A stretch of DNA of 64,000 nucleotides from Streptococcus pneumoniae (GCF_001457635.1 NZ_LN831051.1:1364001-1428000), one strand, 5' to 3'; positions 35,328-46,714 are shown, numbered from the stretch's first letter. Notes: generated by a model from the letters alone, not told the origin. Translations and numbers: made by a program.

Positions 35328-35356
35328 ATACTATACTTTTAAGGAAATTTTGTCAA
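35328..35356 (-). promoter_or_regulatory. Promoter of the ABC-F leader transcript
   Basis: TTGACA and TAGTAT lie 17 bp apart on the minus strand (a TATAGT at 15 bp is an alternative). Confidence 0.55.
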
Positions 35357-35379
35357 CAGAAAACTGGAAATTCTATGCT

Positions 35380-35744
35380 CTAAAATCCAAAAACAGGTCT
35401 ATAGAGACTTAGTACGTGTTTGACATGCTCGTAATGGATTTTATCATAGTTTCGCCAAGCAGTGCGTTCTTGATTGTTTAGTTTTAGGCTACCCAGTCCA
35501 ATCATAGGACTGGTGGGTTGGTAAAATTTCTCAAGATCAATTAAGATACTGTTGTTCAACTTTTCCGTTTTTTGAGTTCTTGCATAGTAGTGTTTAGCAG
35601 CTCTTGTAGTCGAATATCATCTGCCGTACCCTGTTTACAGTTTTGGTAGCTTTTATTTAACTTGGATAGGAGTTGAATGAGTTTCTTGTCTTCCGTGTGA
35701 GCATCCTCCTTGATCTGATGTACTCTTTCCCTATAGTATAGCAC
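35380..35744 (-). pseudogene. Small helical protein gene, apparently split by a frameshift
   Basis: A 62-codon ORF (MLYYRERVHQIKE... to 35556) is followed by a 59-codon ORF (35559-35380, reading LNNSILIDLEKFYQP to SLYRPVFGF), overlapping as TTGA. Adding one A to the AAAAAA run at about 35570 joins them into one 121-aa reading (ELKKTEKLNNS). The 59-codon part could otherwise start at TTG. I recognise no domain. Confidence 0.5.
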
Positions 35745-35865
35745 TAAAAAATAAAACTGTCATAGTGAATATGTTAAAATTTCGAATTTTAATTACAAAG
35801 TTTGGTGTGCTGATTTGTAGCCTTTTCATGGTATAATCAAGAGAGTAAATCTTTATGGAGGAAGT

Positions 35866-36408
35866 ATGAAATTAAATATTCAAGAAATTCGTAAGCAGTC
35901 TGAAGGTTTGAACTTTGAACAAACGTTAGATTTAGTTGATGACCTGCGTGCACGTAATCAAGAAATTTTAGATGTAAAAGATATCCTTGCAGTTGGGAAA
36001 GTACAATATGAAGACCGTATGTATTTCTTAGATTATCAACTATCTTATACCATTGTTCTTGCTTCGAGTCGCAGTATGGAGCCAGTTGAGTTAGTTGAAT
36101 CTTATCCAGTCACGGAAGTTTTCATGGAAGGCGCAACTAACCAGCTAGATCAAGAAGTTTTAGATGATGACTTGGTCTTGCCCATCGAAAATGGGGAGCT
36201 TGACCTTGCTGAGAGTGTATCAGACAATATCCTGCTAAACATTCCTATCAAGGTCTTGACGGCTGAAGAAGAAGCTGGTCAAGGATTTGTCTCAGGAAAT
36301 GACTGGCAAATCATGACAGAGGAAGAATACCAAGCTCAACAAGCAGTAAAGAAAGAAGAAAACAGTCCTTTTGCTGGCTTACAAGGACTATTTGACGGAG
36401 ATGAATAA
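35866..36408 (+). CDS. YceD/DUF177 family protein
   Basis: The 180-aa acidic protein fits the YceD family, which in other bacteria affects 23S rRNA and L32 levels. It has the N-terminal NIQEIRKQSEGL block and a YFLDYQLSYTIVLASSRSMEPV stretch near 52. The Cys pair of some members is absent. A TATAAT at about 35832 gives a promoter, and GGAGG precedes the ATG. Its stop overlaps the nth start. Confidence 0.8.
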   Translation: MKLNIQEIRKQSEGLNFEQTLDLVDDLRARNQEILDVKDILAVGKVQYEDRMYFLDYQLSYTIVLASSRSMEPVELVESYPVTEVFMEGATNQLDQEVLDDDLVLPIENGELDLAESVSDNILLNIPIKVLTAEEEAGQGFVSGNDWQIMTEEEYQAQQAVKKEENSPFAGLQGLFDGDE

Positions 36409-37037
36409 TGGTCTTGTCAAAAAAACGAGCACGAAAGGTGCTAGAAGAAATCATTGCCCTCTTCCCAGATGCCAAGCCTAGTCTTGATTTTACCAATCAT
36501 TTTGAACTCCTGGTTGCGGTCATGTTATCAGCCCAGACGACAGATGCAGCGGTAAATAAGGCCACACCAGGTCTCTTTGTTGCCTTTCCAACACCCCAAG
36601 CTATGTCTGTAGCGACAGAGAGTGAGATTGCTTCACATATTTCTCGCTTGGGATTGTATCGGAATAAAGCTAAATTCCTTAAAAAATGTGCCCAACAGTT
36701 ACTAGACGATTTTGATGGTCAAGTCCCTCAGACACGTGAAGAATTGGAGAGTTTGGCAGGTGTTGGTCGCAAGACAGCCAATGTTGTCATGAGTGTAGGA
36801 TTTGGGATTCCAGCCTTTGCAGTGGATACTCATGTGGAGCGTATTTGCAAACACCACGATATTGTCAAAAAATCAGCGACGCCACTTGAGGTGGAAAAGC
36901 GGGTCATGGATATCTTGCCGCCTGAGCAGTGGTTAGCTGCCCATCAGGCCATGATTTATTTTGGAAGAGCCATTTGCCATCCAAAAAATCCAGAGTGTGA
37001 CCAGTACCCACAATTATATGATTTTAGCAATTTGTAA
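36408..37037 (+). CDS. nth: Endonuclease III-type DNA glycosylase
   Basis: The 209-aa enzyme removes oxidised pyrimidines. The helix-hairpin-helix LAGVGRKTANVV is near 115-126, with the catalytic Lys in it, and the catalytic Asp is in VDTHVERI near 141. The C-terminal Fe-S loop is incomplete: Cys are seen in ICHPKNPEC but the next two positions read Gln-Tyr and Leu-Tyr, so two of the four cluster cysteines are missing. The start overlaps the previous stop. Confidence 0.9.
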   Translation: MVLSKKRARKVLEEIIALFPDAKPSLDFTNHFELLVAVMLSAQTTDAAVNKATPGLFVAFPTPQAMSVATESEIASHISRLGLYRNKAKFLKKCAQQLLDDFDGQVPQTREELESLAGVGRKTANVVMSVGFGIPAFAVDTHVERICKHHDIVKKSATPLEVEKRVMDILPPEQWLAAHQAMIYFGRAICHPKNPECDQYPQLYDFSNL

Positions 37038-37060
37038 GATGCTACATTGAAACTTTTTGC

Positions 37061-37089
37061 TTGATTTTAAGCATGCTTTGTGCTATAGT
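37061..37089 (+). promoter_or_regulatory. pyrR promoter
   Basis: TTGATT and TATAGT are 17 bp apart with TGC before the -10 box. Confidence 0.7.
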
Positions 37090-37109
37090 AAATGATAACT
37101 AAATATTCC

Positions 37110-37769
<660 letters not shown>

Positions 37770-37787
37770 AAAGTTAAAGGAGTAGCC

Positions 37788-38711
37788 ATGTCAGAAAATC
37801 AACAAGCATTGAACCATGTGGTGTCCATGGAAGACCTCACTGTCGATCAAGTAATGAAATTGATCAAGCGAGGAATTGAGTTTAAAAATGGAGCCCAGCT
37901 TCCCTATGAAGACCATCCGATTGTTTCCAATCTCTTCTTTGAGGATTCTACACGGACACATAAGTCCTTTGAAGTCGCAGAGATTAAACTTGGATTGGAA
38001 CGACTTGACTTTGATGTGAAGACTAGTTCGGTTAATAAGGGTGAGACACTTTATGACACCATTTTGACTCTGTCTGCTTTAGGAGTGGATGTCTGTGTGA
38101 TTCGCCATCCAGAGGTCGACTACTATAGAGAATTGATTGCTAGTCCAACGATTACGACTTCCATCATCAATGGTGGAGATGGTTCGGGCCAACACCCTAG
38201 CCAGAGCTTGCTTGATTTGATGACCATTTATGAGGAATTTGGCCACTTTGAGGGTCTTAAAGTTGCTATTGCAGGTGACTTGGACCACTCACGCGTTGCC
38301 AAATCCAATATGCAGATTTTGAAACGCTTGGGATCTGAACTCTTTTTCGCTGGACCTGAGGAATGGAGAAGTCAAGAGTTTGCAGACTATGGACAGTTTG
38401 TAACCATTGATGAAATCATTGATCAGGTTGATGTCATGATGTTTCTCCGTGTGCAACACGAACGCCATGATAGTGGAGCTGTATTTTCAAAAGAAGACTA
38501 CCATGCCCAACATGGCTTGACTCAAGAACGTTACGATCGTTTGAAAGAAACAGCAATCCTCATGCACCCAGCTCCAATCAATCGTGATGTAGAAATAGCA
38601 GACCACTTGGTTGAAGCACCAAAATCACGGATTGTCCAACAAATGACCAATGGTGTCTTTGTTCGAATGGCAATCTTAGAATCCGTACTAGCGAGTAGAA
38701 ACGCCAACTAA
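37788..38711 (+). CDS. pyrB: Aspartate carbamoyltransferase catalytic chain
   Basis: The 307-aa enzyme joins carbamoyl phosphate and aspartate in pyrimidine synthesis. The carbamoyl-phosphate motif STRT is near 50-53, [14 protein letters not shown] is near 130 and the C-terminal [11 protein letters not shown] block is near 260. No regulatory chain gene follows, as usual in streptococci. AAAGGAG precedes the ATG. Confidence 0.96.
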
Positions 38712-38760
38712 AACACAAGACGTTAAAAGACGCCAGTGAGCGTCCACGAGAGGTGAAAAT

Positions 38761-39840
38761 ATGACAAAAAGAATTCTAGTATTAGAAGATGGCACAGTTT
38801 TTGAAGGCAAGGCCTTCGGAGCAGATATTGATGTAACAGGCGAAATCGTCTTTAATACAGGGATGACCGGCTACCAAGAATCCATTACAGACCAGTCTTA
38901 TAATGGACAAATCTTGACCTTTACTTATCCTTTGGTCGGAAACTATGGAATTAACCGTGATGATTACGAATCTATTATTCCAACTTGTAAGGGAGTTGTT
39001 GTTTTCGAAGAAGCGCGTAGAGCAAGCAACTGGCGCAACCAAATGACCTTGGATGAATTTTTGAAAGCCAAGAAAATTCCTGGTATTTCAGGGATTGATA
39101 CGCGTGCACTTACCAAGATTATTCGTAAGCATGGTACTATGCGAGCAACCTTGACTCATGTTGGAGATAGTATGGACCATGTGACTGACCAGCTCCAAGC
39201 AACAGTATTGCCGACAGATAATATTAAGCAGGTTTCTACTAAAACTTCCTATCCAGCTCCAGGAGTTGGTTTGAGCGTGGTGTTAGTAGACTTTGGTCTC
39301 AAGCACTCAATCCTACGTGAACTTTCTAAGCGCAACTGTAATGTGACGGTTGTTCCTTATTCGACAACGGCTGAAGAAATTCTCCATCTCAATCCTGACG
39401 GAGTGATGTTGTCAAACGGTCCAGGTAACCCAGAAGATGTTCCACAGGCACTGGATATGATTCGCGGTGTACAAGGAAAAATTCCAATCTTTGGTATCTG
39501 TATGGGACATCAACTCTTTGCTATGGCAAACGGGGCTAAGACCTATAAGATGAAGTTTGGCCACCGTGGATTCAACCATGCGGTACGTGAAATCGCAACA
39601 GGACGAGTAGACTTCACCAGCCAGAACCATGGTTATGCAGTCAGCCGCGAGGATTTGCCAGAGCACTTGATTATTACCCACGAAGAAATCAATGACAAGT
39701 CAGTGGAAGGTGTGCGCCACAGATACCAACCTGCTTTCTCTGTTCAATACCACCCAGATGCAGCTCCTGGGCCACACGACGCTAGCTACCTATTTGACGA
39801 GTTTATCGAGATGATGGAAGTTTTTAAACAATCAAACTAA
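38761..39840 (+). CDS. carA: Carbamoyl-phosphate synthase small subunit
   Basis: The 359-aa subunit releases ammonia from glutamine for CarB. The class I amidotransferase domain has the nucleophile Cys in FGICMGHQL near 244 and the [10 protein letters not shown] block with the catalytic His near 330. AGAGGTG precedes the ATG. It is followed by an unusual 312-bp gap before carB. Confidence 0.96.
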   Translation: MTKRILVLEDGTVFEGKAFGADIDVTGEIVFNTGMTGYQESITDQSYNGQILTFTYPLVGNYGINRDDYESIIPTCKGVVVFEEARRASNWRNQMTLDEFLKAKKIPGISGIDTRALTKIIRKHGTMRATLTHVGDSMDHVTDQLQATVLPTDNIKQVSTKTSYPAPGVGLSVVLVDFGLKHSILRELSKRNCNVTVVPYSTTAEEILHLNPDGVMLSNGPGNPEDVPQALDMIRGVQGKIPIFGICMGHQLFAMANGAKTYKMKFGHRGFNHAVREIATGRVDFTSQNHGYAVSREDLPEHLIITHEEINDKSVEGVRHRYQPAFSVQYHPDAAPGPHDASYLFDEFIEMMEVFKQSN

Positions 39841-40152
39841 GAACGAGTAAAAGCTCGTCGGAGAATTTATGTAACTGAACACGGACGGAAAGCTCAGAAT
39901 TTAGAGAAACCAACTTGGATTGTCAATCCTTCCTTGATTTCTTAAAATTCAATCGCTTTCTATTCGTCCTTTGTATCTTATTTAATGTCGCCCTGAGAGG
40001 CGACGAATAGAAAGGAGAAGGGTGCTCCGTATTTGCTGAACTGAATACGGGCTACGGACGGTGCTAAAAAGATAGTTATTCCTAGAACTGACAGTTCTTC
40101 GTCATAACTCCTATTTTAGCTTTGTCCGCTTGACGCCCTTAATATCTTATAT
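39841..40152 (+). other. Structured intercistronic region between carA and carB
   Basis: No ORF of note lies here, but several strong stems do. CTTTCTATTC (39956) pairs with GAATAGAAAG (40005), around GTCGCC/GGCGAC (39987/39999). CCGTATT/AATACGG (40027/40044) and AGAACT/AGTTCT (about 40084-40097) follow. GTC at 39966-39968 can also pair with the GAC used by the inner hairpin, so two folds compete. carB has no ribosome site at its ATG. Confidence 0.6.
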
Positions 40153-43100
40153 ATGCCTAAACGTACTGATATTCAAAAAATTATGGTGATTGGTTCTGGT
40201 CCGATTATTATTGGTCAGGCTGCTGAGTTTGACTATGCTGGGACCCAGGCTTGCTTGTCGTTGAAAGAGGAAGGTTATGAGGTTGTTTTGGTTAACTCAA
40301 ATCCTGCAACCATCATGACGGACAAGGAAATTGCTGACAAGGTTTACATTGAACCGATTACACTTGAGTTTGTGACACGTATTCTTCGTAAGGAACGTCC
40401 AGATGCCTTGCTACCAACACTCGGTGGTCAGACAGGTCTCAACATGGCCATGGAATTGTCTAAAAATGGTATCTTAGATGAGCTTAGCGTTGAACTTCTG
40501 GGTACTAAATTGTCTGCCATTGACCAAGCGGAGGACCGTGACCTCTTTAAACAATTGATGGAAGAGCTTGAGCAACCCATTCCAGAATCTGAAATTGTTA
40601 ACACAGTAGAAGAAGCAGTTGCCTTTGCAGCGACAATTGGCTACCCAGTCATCGTTCGTCCAGCCTTTACCCTTGGTGGTACTGGTGGTGGTATGTGTGC
40701 CAACGAGAAAGAATTGCGTGAAATCACTGAAAATGGTTTGAAATTGTCACCTGTTACCCAATGTTTGATTGAGCGTTCGATTGCTGGTTTCAAGGAAATT
40801 GAATACGAAGTGATGCGTGACTCAGCTGACAATGCCTTGGTTGTTTGTAACATGGAAAACTTTGACCCAGTTGGGATTCACACGGGGGATTCCATTGTAT
40901 TTGCCCCTGCGCAAACCATGTCAGACTATGAAAACCAAATGCTTCGTGATGCGAGCTTGAGCATTATTCGTGCCCTCAAGATTGAAGGTGGATGTAATGT
41001 TCAGCTAGCTCTTGATCCTAACAGCTTCAAGTATTATGTTATCGAAGTAAACCCTCGTGTATCACGTTCGTCAGCCCTTGCTTCTAAAGCGACAGGATAT
41101 CCGATTGCTAAGTTGGCTGCCAAGATTGCAGTAGGTTTGACCTTGGATGAGGTTATAAACCCAGTTACAGGTTCAACCTATGCCATGTTTGAACCAGCCC
41201 TTGACTACGTAGTTGCTAAGATTCCACGTTTCCCATTTGACAAGTTTGAAAAGGGTGAACGCCGTCTCGGTACACAAATGAAGGCGACTGGAGAAGTCAT
41301 GGCAATCGGTCGTAACATCGAGGAATCTCTTCTCAAGGCCTGCCGCTCCCTTGAAATTGGGGTGCACCACAATGAAATACCTGAACTTGCAGCAGTTTCT
41401 GATGATGCCTTGATTGAAAAGGTTGTCAAAGCCCAAGATGACCGTCTCTTCTACGTATCAGAAGCAATTCGTCGTGGCTACACACCTGAAGAAATTGCAG
41501 AGCTTACAAAAATTGATATCTTCTATCTTGATAAACTCTTGCATATCTTTGAAATTGAGCAAGAATTGGGTGCTCATCCACAAGATCTAGAAGTTTTGAA
41601 AACAGCCAAACTTAATGGTTTTTCAGACCGTAAGATTGCTGAACTCTGGGGAACGACTGATGATAAAGTTCGCCAACTTCGCTTGGAAAACAAGATTGTT
41701 CCAGTTTATAAGATGGTAGACACTTGTGCGGCAGAGTTCGACTCCGAAACGCCATATTTCTATTCAACCTATGGTTGGGAAAATGAATCTATCAGATCTG
41801 ATAAAGAATCTGTACTTGTCCTAGGTTCAGGTCCAATCCGTATCGGTCAAGGGGTTGAGTTTGACTACGCAACCGTTCACTCTGTTAAGGCTATCCAGGC
41901 AGCTGGTTATGAAGCTATCATCATGAACTCAAACCCAGAGACCGTTTCAACAGACTTCTCTGTATCAGATAAGCTTTACTTTGAGCCATTGACATTCGAA
42001 GATGTTATGAACGTCATTGACTTGGAACAACCAAAGGGAGTTATCGTTCAGTTCGGTGGTCAAACAGCCATCAACCTTGCGGAGCCATTGGCAAAAGCAG
42101 GTGTGACCATCCTTGGTACACAGGTTGCTGACCTAGACCGTGCCGAAGACCGTGACCTCTTCGAGCAAGCTCTCAAAGAATTGGATATTCCACAGCCACC
42201 AGGACAAACGGCTACCAATGAAGAAGAAGCAGTTCTTGCAGCTCGTAAGATTGGCTTCCCAGTTCTTGTCCGCCCATCTTATGTACTTGGTGGACGTGCC
42301 ATGGAAATCGTTGAAAACGAAGAAGACCTTCGTTCTTACATGCGAACTGCTGTTAAGGCTAGTCCAGACCATCCAGTTCTTGTCGACTCTTATATCGTTG
42401 GGCAAGAGTGCGAAGTTGATGCCATTTCAGATGGTAAAAATGTACTCATTCCTGGTATCATGGAGCATATCGAACGTGCTGGTGTCCACTCAGGTGACTC
42501 AATGGCTGTTTACCCACCACAAACCTTGTCGCAAAAGGTTCAGGAGACCATCGCAGACTACACCAAACGCTTAGCAATCGGTCTTCACTGCCTTGGAATG
42601 ATGAACATCCAGTTTGTTATCAAGGATGAAAAAGTCTACGTTATTGAGGTCAATCCACGTGCCAGCCGTACCGTTCCATTCCTATCTAAGGTAACCAATA
42701 TTCCTATGGCTCAAGTAGCGACCAAGCTCATTCTTGGTCAAAGTTTATCAGAACTTGGCTACCAAAATGGACTTTACCCTGAAAGCACCCGTGTTCATAT
42801 CAAGGCACCTGTCTTCTCCTTTACCAAACTAGCTAAGGTAGACAGCTTGCTCGGTCCTGAAATGAAGTCAACAGGTGAAGTTATGGGTTCTGATGCTACT
42901 TTGGAAAAAGCTCTCTATAAAGCCTTTGAAGCTTCTTATCTACACTTGCCAACTTTTGGTAATGTCGTCTTTACCATCGCTGATGATGCCAAAGAAGAAG
43001 CCTTGAACTTGGCTCGTCGTTTCCAAAACATTGGTTATGGAATCCTTGCGACAGAAGGGACAGCAGCCTTCTTTGCTAGTCATGGCTTGCAAGCCCAACC

Positions 43101-43329
43101 TGTTGGTAAGATTGGTGATGACGATAAGGATATCCCAAGTTTTGTACGCAAAGGAAGAATTCAAGCTATCATTAACACAGTAGGAACAAAACGAACTGCT
43201 GACGAAGATGGTGAGCAAATTCGTCGTTCAGCCATTGAACACGGGGTGCCCCTCTTCACAGCGCTAGATACAGCTAATGCCATGCTTAAGGTACTTGAAA
43301 GTCGTAGCTTTGTTACAGAAGCGATTTAA
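40153..43329 (+). CDS. carB: Carbamoyl-phosphate synthase large subunit
   Basis: The 1058-aa protein has two homologous ATP-grasp halves: first half near 1-400 with [17 protein letters not shown] near 13, and second near 550-930 with [17 protein letters not shown]; a C-terminal regulatory (MGS-like) domain ends the protein. It makes carbamoyl phosphate from ammonia, bicarbonate and 2 ATP. The ATG at 40153 has no Shine-Dalgarno site; TAATAT ends seven bases before it. Confidence 0.95.
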   Translation: MPKRTDIQKIMVIGSGPIIIGQAAEFDYAGTQACLSLKEEGYEVVLVNSNPATIMTDKEIADKVYIEPITLEFVTRILRKERPDALLPTLGGQTGLNMAMELSKNGILDELSVELLGTKLSAIDQAEDRDLFKQLMEELEQPIPESEIVNTVEEAVAFAATIGYPVIVRPAFTLGGTGGGMCANEKELREITENGLKLSPVTQCLIERSIAGFKEIEYEVMRDSADNALVVCNMENFDPVGIHTGDSIVFAPAQTMSDYENQMLRDASLSIIRALKIEGGCNVQLALDPNSFKYYVIEVNPRVSRSSALASKATGYPIAKLAAKIAVGLTLDEVINPVTGSTYAMFEPALDYVVAKIPRFPFDKFEKGERRLGTQMKATGEVMAIGRNIEESLLKACRSLEIGVHHNEIPELAAVSDDALIEKVVKAQDDRLFYVSEAIRRGYTPEEIAELTKIDIFYLDKLLHIFEIEQELGAHPQDLEVLKTAKLNGFSDRKIAELWGTTDDKVRQLRLENKIVPVYKMVDTCAAEFDSETPYFYSTYGWENESIRSDKESVLVLGSGPIRIGQGVEFDYATVHSVKAIQAAGYEAIIMNSNPETVSTDFSVSDKLYFEPLTFEDVMNVIDLEQPKGVIVQFGGQTAINLAEPLAKAGVTILGTQVADLDRAEDRDLFEQALKELDIPQPPGQTATNEEEAVLAARKIGFPVLVRPSYVLGGRAMEIVENEEDLRSYMRTAVKASPDHPVLVDSYIVGQECEVDAISDGKNVLIPGIMEHIERAGVHSGDSMAVYPPQTLSQKVQETIADYTKRLAIGLHCLGMMNIQFVIKDEKVYVIEVNPRASRTVPFLSKVTNIPMAQVATKLILGQSLSELGYQNGLYPESTRVHIKAPVFSFTKLAKVDSLLGPEMKSTGEVMGSDATLEKALYKAFEASYLHLPTFGNVVFTIADDAKEEALNLARRFQNIGYGILATEGTAAFFASHGLQAQPVGKIGDDDKDIPSFVRKGRIQAIINTVGTKRTADEDGEQIRRSAIEHGVPLFTALDTANAMLKVLESRSFVTEAI

Positions 43330-43343
43330 ATAGAAAAATAAGA

Positions 43344-43449
43344 TATAGCAGACTGAATTTAGAACAGTACACAGGGATACTAAAATATTTCTAGAAATTA
43401 ATTTGAATTTTCTAATTGATTCGTTCGCATCTTATTTCAATCTACTATA
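43344..43449. repeat. RUP element
   Basis: About 106 bp, starting TATAGCAGACTGAATTTAG and ending TTATTTCAATCTACTATA. It follows the carB stop. Confidence 0.75.
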
Positions 43450-43470
43450 GAAAAAAGTCTTTAAAATTAT

Positions 43471-43519
43471 AAAACGCATCATATCAAGGTTTTTCAAAAA
43501 CCTTGATATGATGCGTTTT
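43471..43519. terminator. 49-nt perfect palindromic hairpin after carB
   Basis: Two 24-nt arms are exactly complementary around a single C at 43495, starting AAAACGCATCATATCAAGG. It lies between carB and licD2, which run towards each other, and can act in both directions. Same family as 23753, 29548 and 52244. Confidence 0.8.
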
Positions 43520-43603
43520 ATTGTGGGAATATGTATTTCATTTTCTACTAAAATTATGTTTTTGAATAACCTCTATCTTAGTAGTTTGTATAATACCCCT
43601 CAA

Positions 43604-44412
43604 TCAGTTTTTGCGATAAGCTTTAATGCTATGACTATACCACTCTTGCATTTCTTTTGATGGTGGTGTCATATAATCGCCATACATCTGGGTTAAAAAT
43701 TGGTCATATTTTTTGGGAACAGGCAACATACGGCCCTCAAACTCAGTTAAAATCAGTTCTTTAAAGGTATCAACTGGGAAGATTTCTTTCATCCCTTCCT
43801 TACCGATCCCAACTCCTCCTTCATATTGAGGAGTGTTGGTTACAGCATTTTTGACTAGTTGATCAATTTTCTTGTAAAAGTAGCGAGGATTGACAAATCG
43901 GAGAGCGTACCAGCTACATAATCTAAGAAAATCTTTTAGTTTGCTATCACCGTGAACTGCTCGTGATTTTTTGATATAAGCTAGTTGACGAAGGGCCACA
44001 TACTTATAGCTCTTGTCGACAATGCTCAAGTCTGTAAATCGATCAATTGGGAAGACATCGATGAAAAGGCTGGTATCATGACGCTTGTACTTAACATGGT
44101 CTTCTATAACAGTAGAAGTGTCCAAAATCGATGCGAAATTATGGAAGTACCAAGAAGATGTATCGTAGGAAAGAACCTTGTAGCGAGGGTGATTTTCTTC
44201 TTCAATAATCTTCAGTAAACGCTCATAATCCTCACGATAAAGGGAAATATCAATATCATCACCCAAGGAATCATACCTTTGTGGCGGATGGCTCCAAGCA
44301 TGGTTCCATAACTGAGAAAATAAGGAATATCATGTTTCTTACAAGTCTCATCAATATAGTCCAGCAGGGCTAGTTGAATTTCTTTAATTTCTTTTTTTTC
44401 TAAATATTGCAT
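43604..44412 (-). pseudogene. licD2: Phosphocholine transferase LicD2, frameshifted
   Basis: LicD proteins attach phosphocholine to teichoic acids using CDP-choline. From ATG 44412 (one base after the licD1 stop) the frame reads MQYLEKKEIKEIQL to HKGMIPW, then shifts. The DNA reads TGG GTG ATG ATA where TGG GAT GAT GAT is expected, so one A has been lost at 44261-44262. The second frame then continues DDIDISLYREDYERL to the stop at 43604. The break falls in the DDD metal motif. A reading of the two parts gives the complete length of the family. Confidence 0.8.
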
Positions 44413-44413
44413 C

Positions 44414-45217
44414 CTAATCCTCCAATTTATAAGCGTGAAATTCATGACTGTAGAAGCGTTTTTCTTCTGGTGGTAGGGTCATATAATCTCCATAAAATTG
44501 TGTCAAAATAGTATCAAATTTTTCAGGTGCAGGAAGGCTTAAATTCTCAAAGGGTAAATCGATTGTTTTATCAAAGGTACCACTTGGGAAGACTTCCTTT
44601 TCCTTAAATTTTGAAGGGATAAAAGCCATATACTGCCCATTTTCACGACTATATTTTTGAATTTCTTTCTCGATTTTATTTGCAAAATAACGAGGAGAAA
44701 CCGGTCGAAGGAGCAACCAAAAGGCTGTTCGTATCCAATCTTTTAAAAGGCTATCCTTATAGACAATATTTTTATGTTTACTGAAAGACAGCAGTTTGAA
44801 GCTTTCCAGTTTATAACAAGTATCAATGACCTTAGGATCATCAAAGCGATCTATAGGGAAAATATCGATAAAGATACCAGACTCATAGGTTTTTGTATTT
44901 CGAGTATCAATAATTTTAGTCGTACTGTCGGTTATCTTGATAAAGTTGTTAAAGTAGTTTTTATCAGTTTCTAAGGATATGAGCTTATACTTGCTTTTTT
45001 CCTTTTGAAAAATGTTAATAAATCGTTGGTAGTCTTCTCTAGGCATGGATAAATCAATATCGTCGTCCCAAGGGATAAAGCCCTCATGTCGAACCGCCCC
45101 AATCAGAGTACCGTAGTTAATAATATAGTTGATATTGTGCTTTTTACAGAGAGTATCAATATAATCCAAAATTTCTAATTCAATTTGTTTGGCATTTTCA
45201 ACGGTTAGTTGTTTCAT
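44414..45217 (-). CDS. licD1: Phosphocholine transferase LicD1
   Basis: The 267-aa LicD-family protein carries the family core INYGTLIGAVRHEGFIPWD and DDIDLSMPREDY at about residues 32-62, with all three Asp of the metal site intact. It adds phosphocholine to lipoteichoic and wall teichoic acid precursors. It is 9 bp downstream of tacF and directly followed by the frameshifted licD2. The symbol rests on family and synteny. Confidence 0.85.
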   Translation of the reverse strand: MKQLTVENAKQIELEILDYIDTLCKKHNINYIINYGTLIGAVRHEGFIPWDDDIDLSMPREDYQRFINIFQKEKSKYKLISLETDKNYFNNFIKITDSTTKIIDTRNTKTYESGIFIDIFPIDRFDDPKVIDTCYKLESFKLLSFSKHKNIVYKDSLLKDWIRTAFWLLLRPVSPRYFANKIEKEIQKYSRENGQYMAFIPSKFKEKEVFPSGTFDKTIDLPFENLSLPAPEKFDTILTQFYGDYMTLPPEEKRFYSHEFHAYKLED

Positions 45218-45226
45218 TTTAAACTC

Positions 45227-46714
45227 CTATGATTTTTTGAATTTATTTTTTAAGGCTAGGACATGGTTTAAAAATTCATAGAAAATGCTATCTTTTGTGA
45301 AGACAAGTAGACTAATATAAGAGATAGCTGATAACAAGACAATCAAACCAGTATTAATCAAAAATGGCAAATTAATGACCATATCCACAGGATACACGAA
45401 ATTAATCAGGAAATAAATTGCTACAAAGGAAAGTGAAAAGAGAGAGTATCGAACAGTATAGCTAAAGATATGTCCCAAGTGGATGAGTTGTTTTCTATGG
45501 ATGAAAATGATATAGAAAACAAGTAGAGAAGCCTCTGATAACATAGTTGTCAGTAAGTAGTATTCGGGAGCCACGATATGGTTGAAAAAGAGGAGACTAT
45601 TCAAGCCCAAATTGAGTAGCCCAGCAAAGACTGTATAGACTGTGATACGTTTTTCATAGCCATTGGTAAAGAGAATTTGGGAACCAAGAATGGTATCTAA
45701 AGCCAGGATAATCGTACGAAAAGCGAAGAGAGAGGTCAAGATGCCGCCTCCGATATATTTTTCACTACCGTAAAGTAGGATGGCATTTGGTCCTAAAACC
45801 ATGAGTCCAAAACTCAGTGGAATGATAAAGAAGTTAAAGATTCGACTACCTCTATTAACCAGAGAAACATAGGCTTCTTTGTCTCCTTTCCCCAGATAGT
45901 AACTGAGACGAGGCACACTCACTCCAATTGCACCTGTTACAACCCCAGCTATAACGGTCACGATTCGCTGAGCTATGGTATAGTAACTAACGTTGACATC
46001 AATCCCTGTTTTAACGAGGAAGAGGCGATCTAAAAAAGTGAAGAGCATATTGGCATTGGCAAAGACTAACATGGCTGTCAGAGGGAGAAAGAGTGGTTTA
46101 AAATCACTTAGGTGAATCTTAACAAGTTTGATGTCTCTTTTAATCCAAAAATAACTAATCAGGTAGTTAATCAGCGTCGATAAACTCATCACAAGTGTAT
46201 AGACAACAATATCGTGTTCATTTTTAACAAATAAGAAAATAGAGACCAGCATCAGGATACGGATGAAGGCAGTTTTGTAAAAGAGAAAACTGTAATTTTC
46301 CAGAGCTTCATTGACCCATTCGATTGAAAAAATCTGGGCAATGAGTTGAATCCCCATAACAAGGTAGACCTTTTTGATGATTGGATTATCAGTAAAGAAG
46401 AGAGGATAGGCTAGGATATAGACAGCAGTGGTCAAAATCGTACAAGCGATGCACAAATAAAAAAGACTAGAAAAGGTTCTGTTAAGATCTTTTTTGTTAT
46501 CCTTGACATTACTGATAGCCCTTAAACCGTAGTTATAGACACCATAAGTTGCAAAGGGCAAGAAAAATGACAAAATAGTGTCGACTGAGTTGAAGTAACC
46601 ATAGTCAGTTCGGTCCAAGACACGCGCGACATAGGTTCCAGTTAGGATGGGAAAAATAATATTCAAGACACGAATTCCCATGTAAGATAGAGCATTTAAT
46701 TTTATACTTTTCAT
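45227..46714 (-). CDS. tacF: Teichoic acid flippase TacF (Wzx-type)
   Basis: The 495-aa protein has about 12-14 hydrophobic helices of the polysaccharide-export family, beginning MKSIKLNALSYMGIRVLNI. In pneumococcus this protein flips choline-bearing teichoic acid units across the membrane. GAGGT precedes the ATG, and a TATAAT on the minus strand lies about 20 bp before it. Synteny with licD1/licD2 and divergent tarI supports the name. Confidence 0.88.
   Translation of the reverse strand: MKSIKLNALSYMGIRVLNIIFPILTGTYVARVLDRTDYGYFNSVDTILSFFLPFATYGVYNYGLRAISNVKDNKKDLNRTFSSLFYLCIACTILTTAVYILAYPLFFTDNPIIKKVYLVMGIQLIAQIFSIEWVNEALENYSFLFYKTAFIRILMLVSIFLFVKNEHDIVVYTLVMSLSTLINYLISYFWIKRDIKLVKIHLSDFKPLFLPLTAMLVFANANMLFTFLDRLFLVKTGIDVNVSYYTIAQRIVTVIAGVVTGAIGVSVPRLSYYLGKGDKEAYVSLVNRGSRIFNFFIIPLSFGLMVLGPNAILLYGSEKYIGGGILTSLFAFRTIILALDTILGSQILFTNGYEKRITVYTVFAGLLNLGLNSLLFFNHIVAPEYYLLTTMLSEASLLVFYIIFIHRKQLIHLGHIFSYTVRYSLFSLSFVAIYFLINFVYPVDMVINLPFLINTGLIVLLSAISYISLLVFTKDSIFYEFLNHVLALKNKFKKS

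Noticed and set aside
35203..35412. 69-codon plus-strand ORF
   Set aside because: It overlaps the ABC-F leader on the opposite strand and is basic, low-complexity sequence with no ribosome site.
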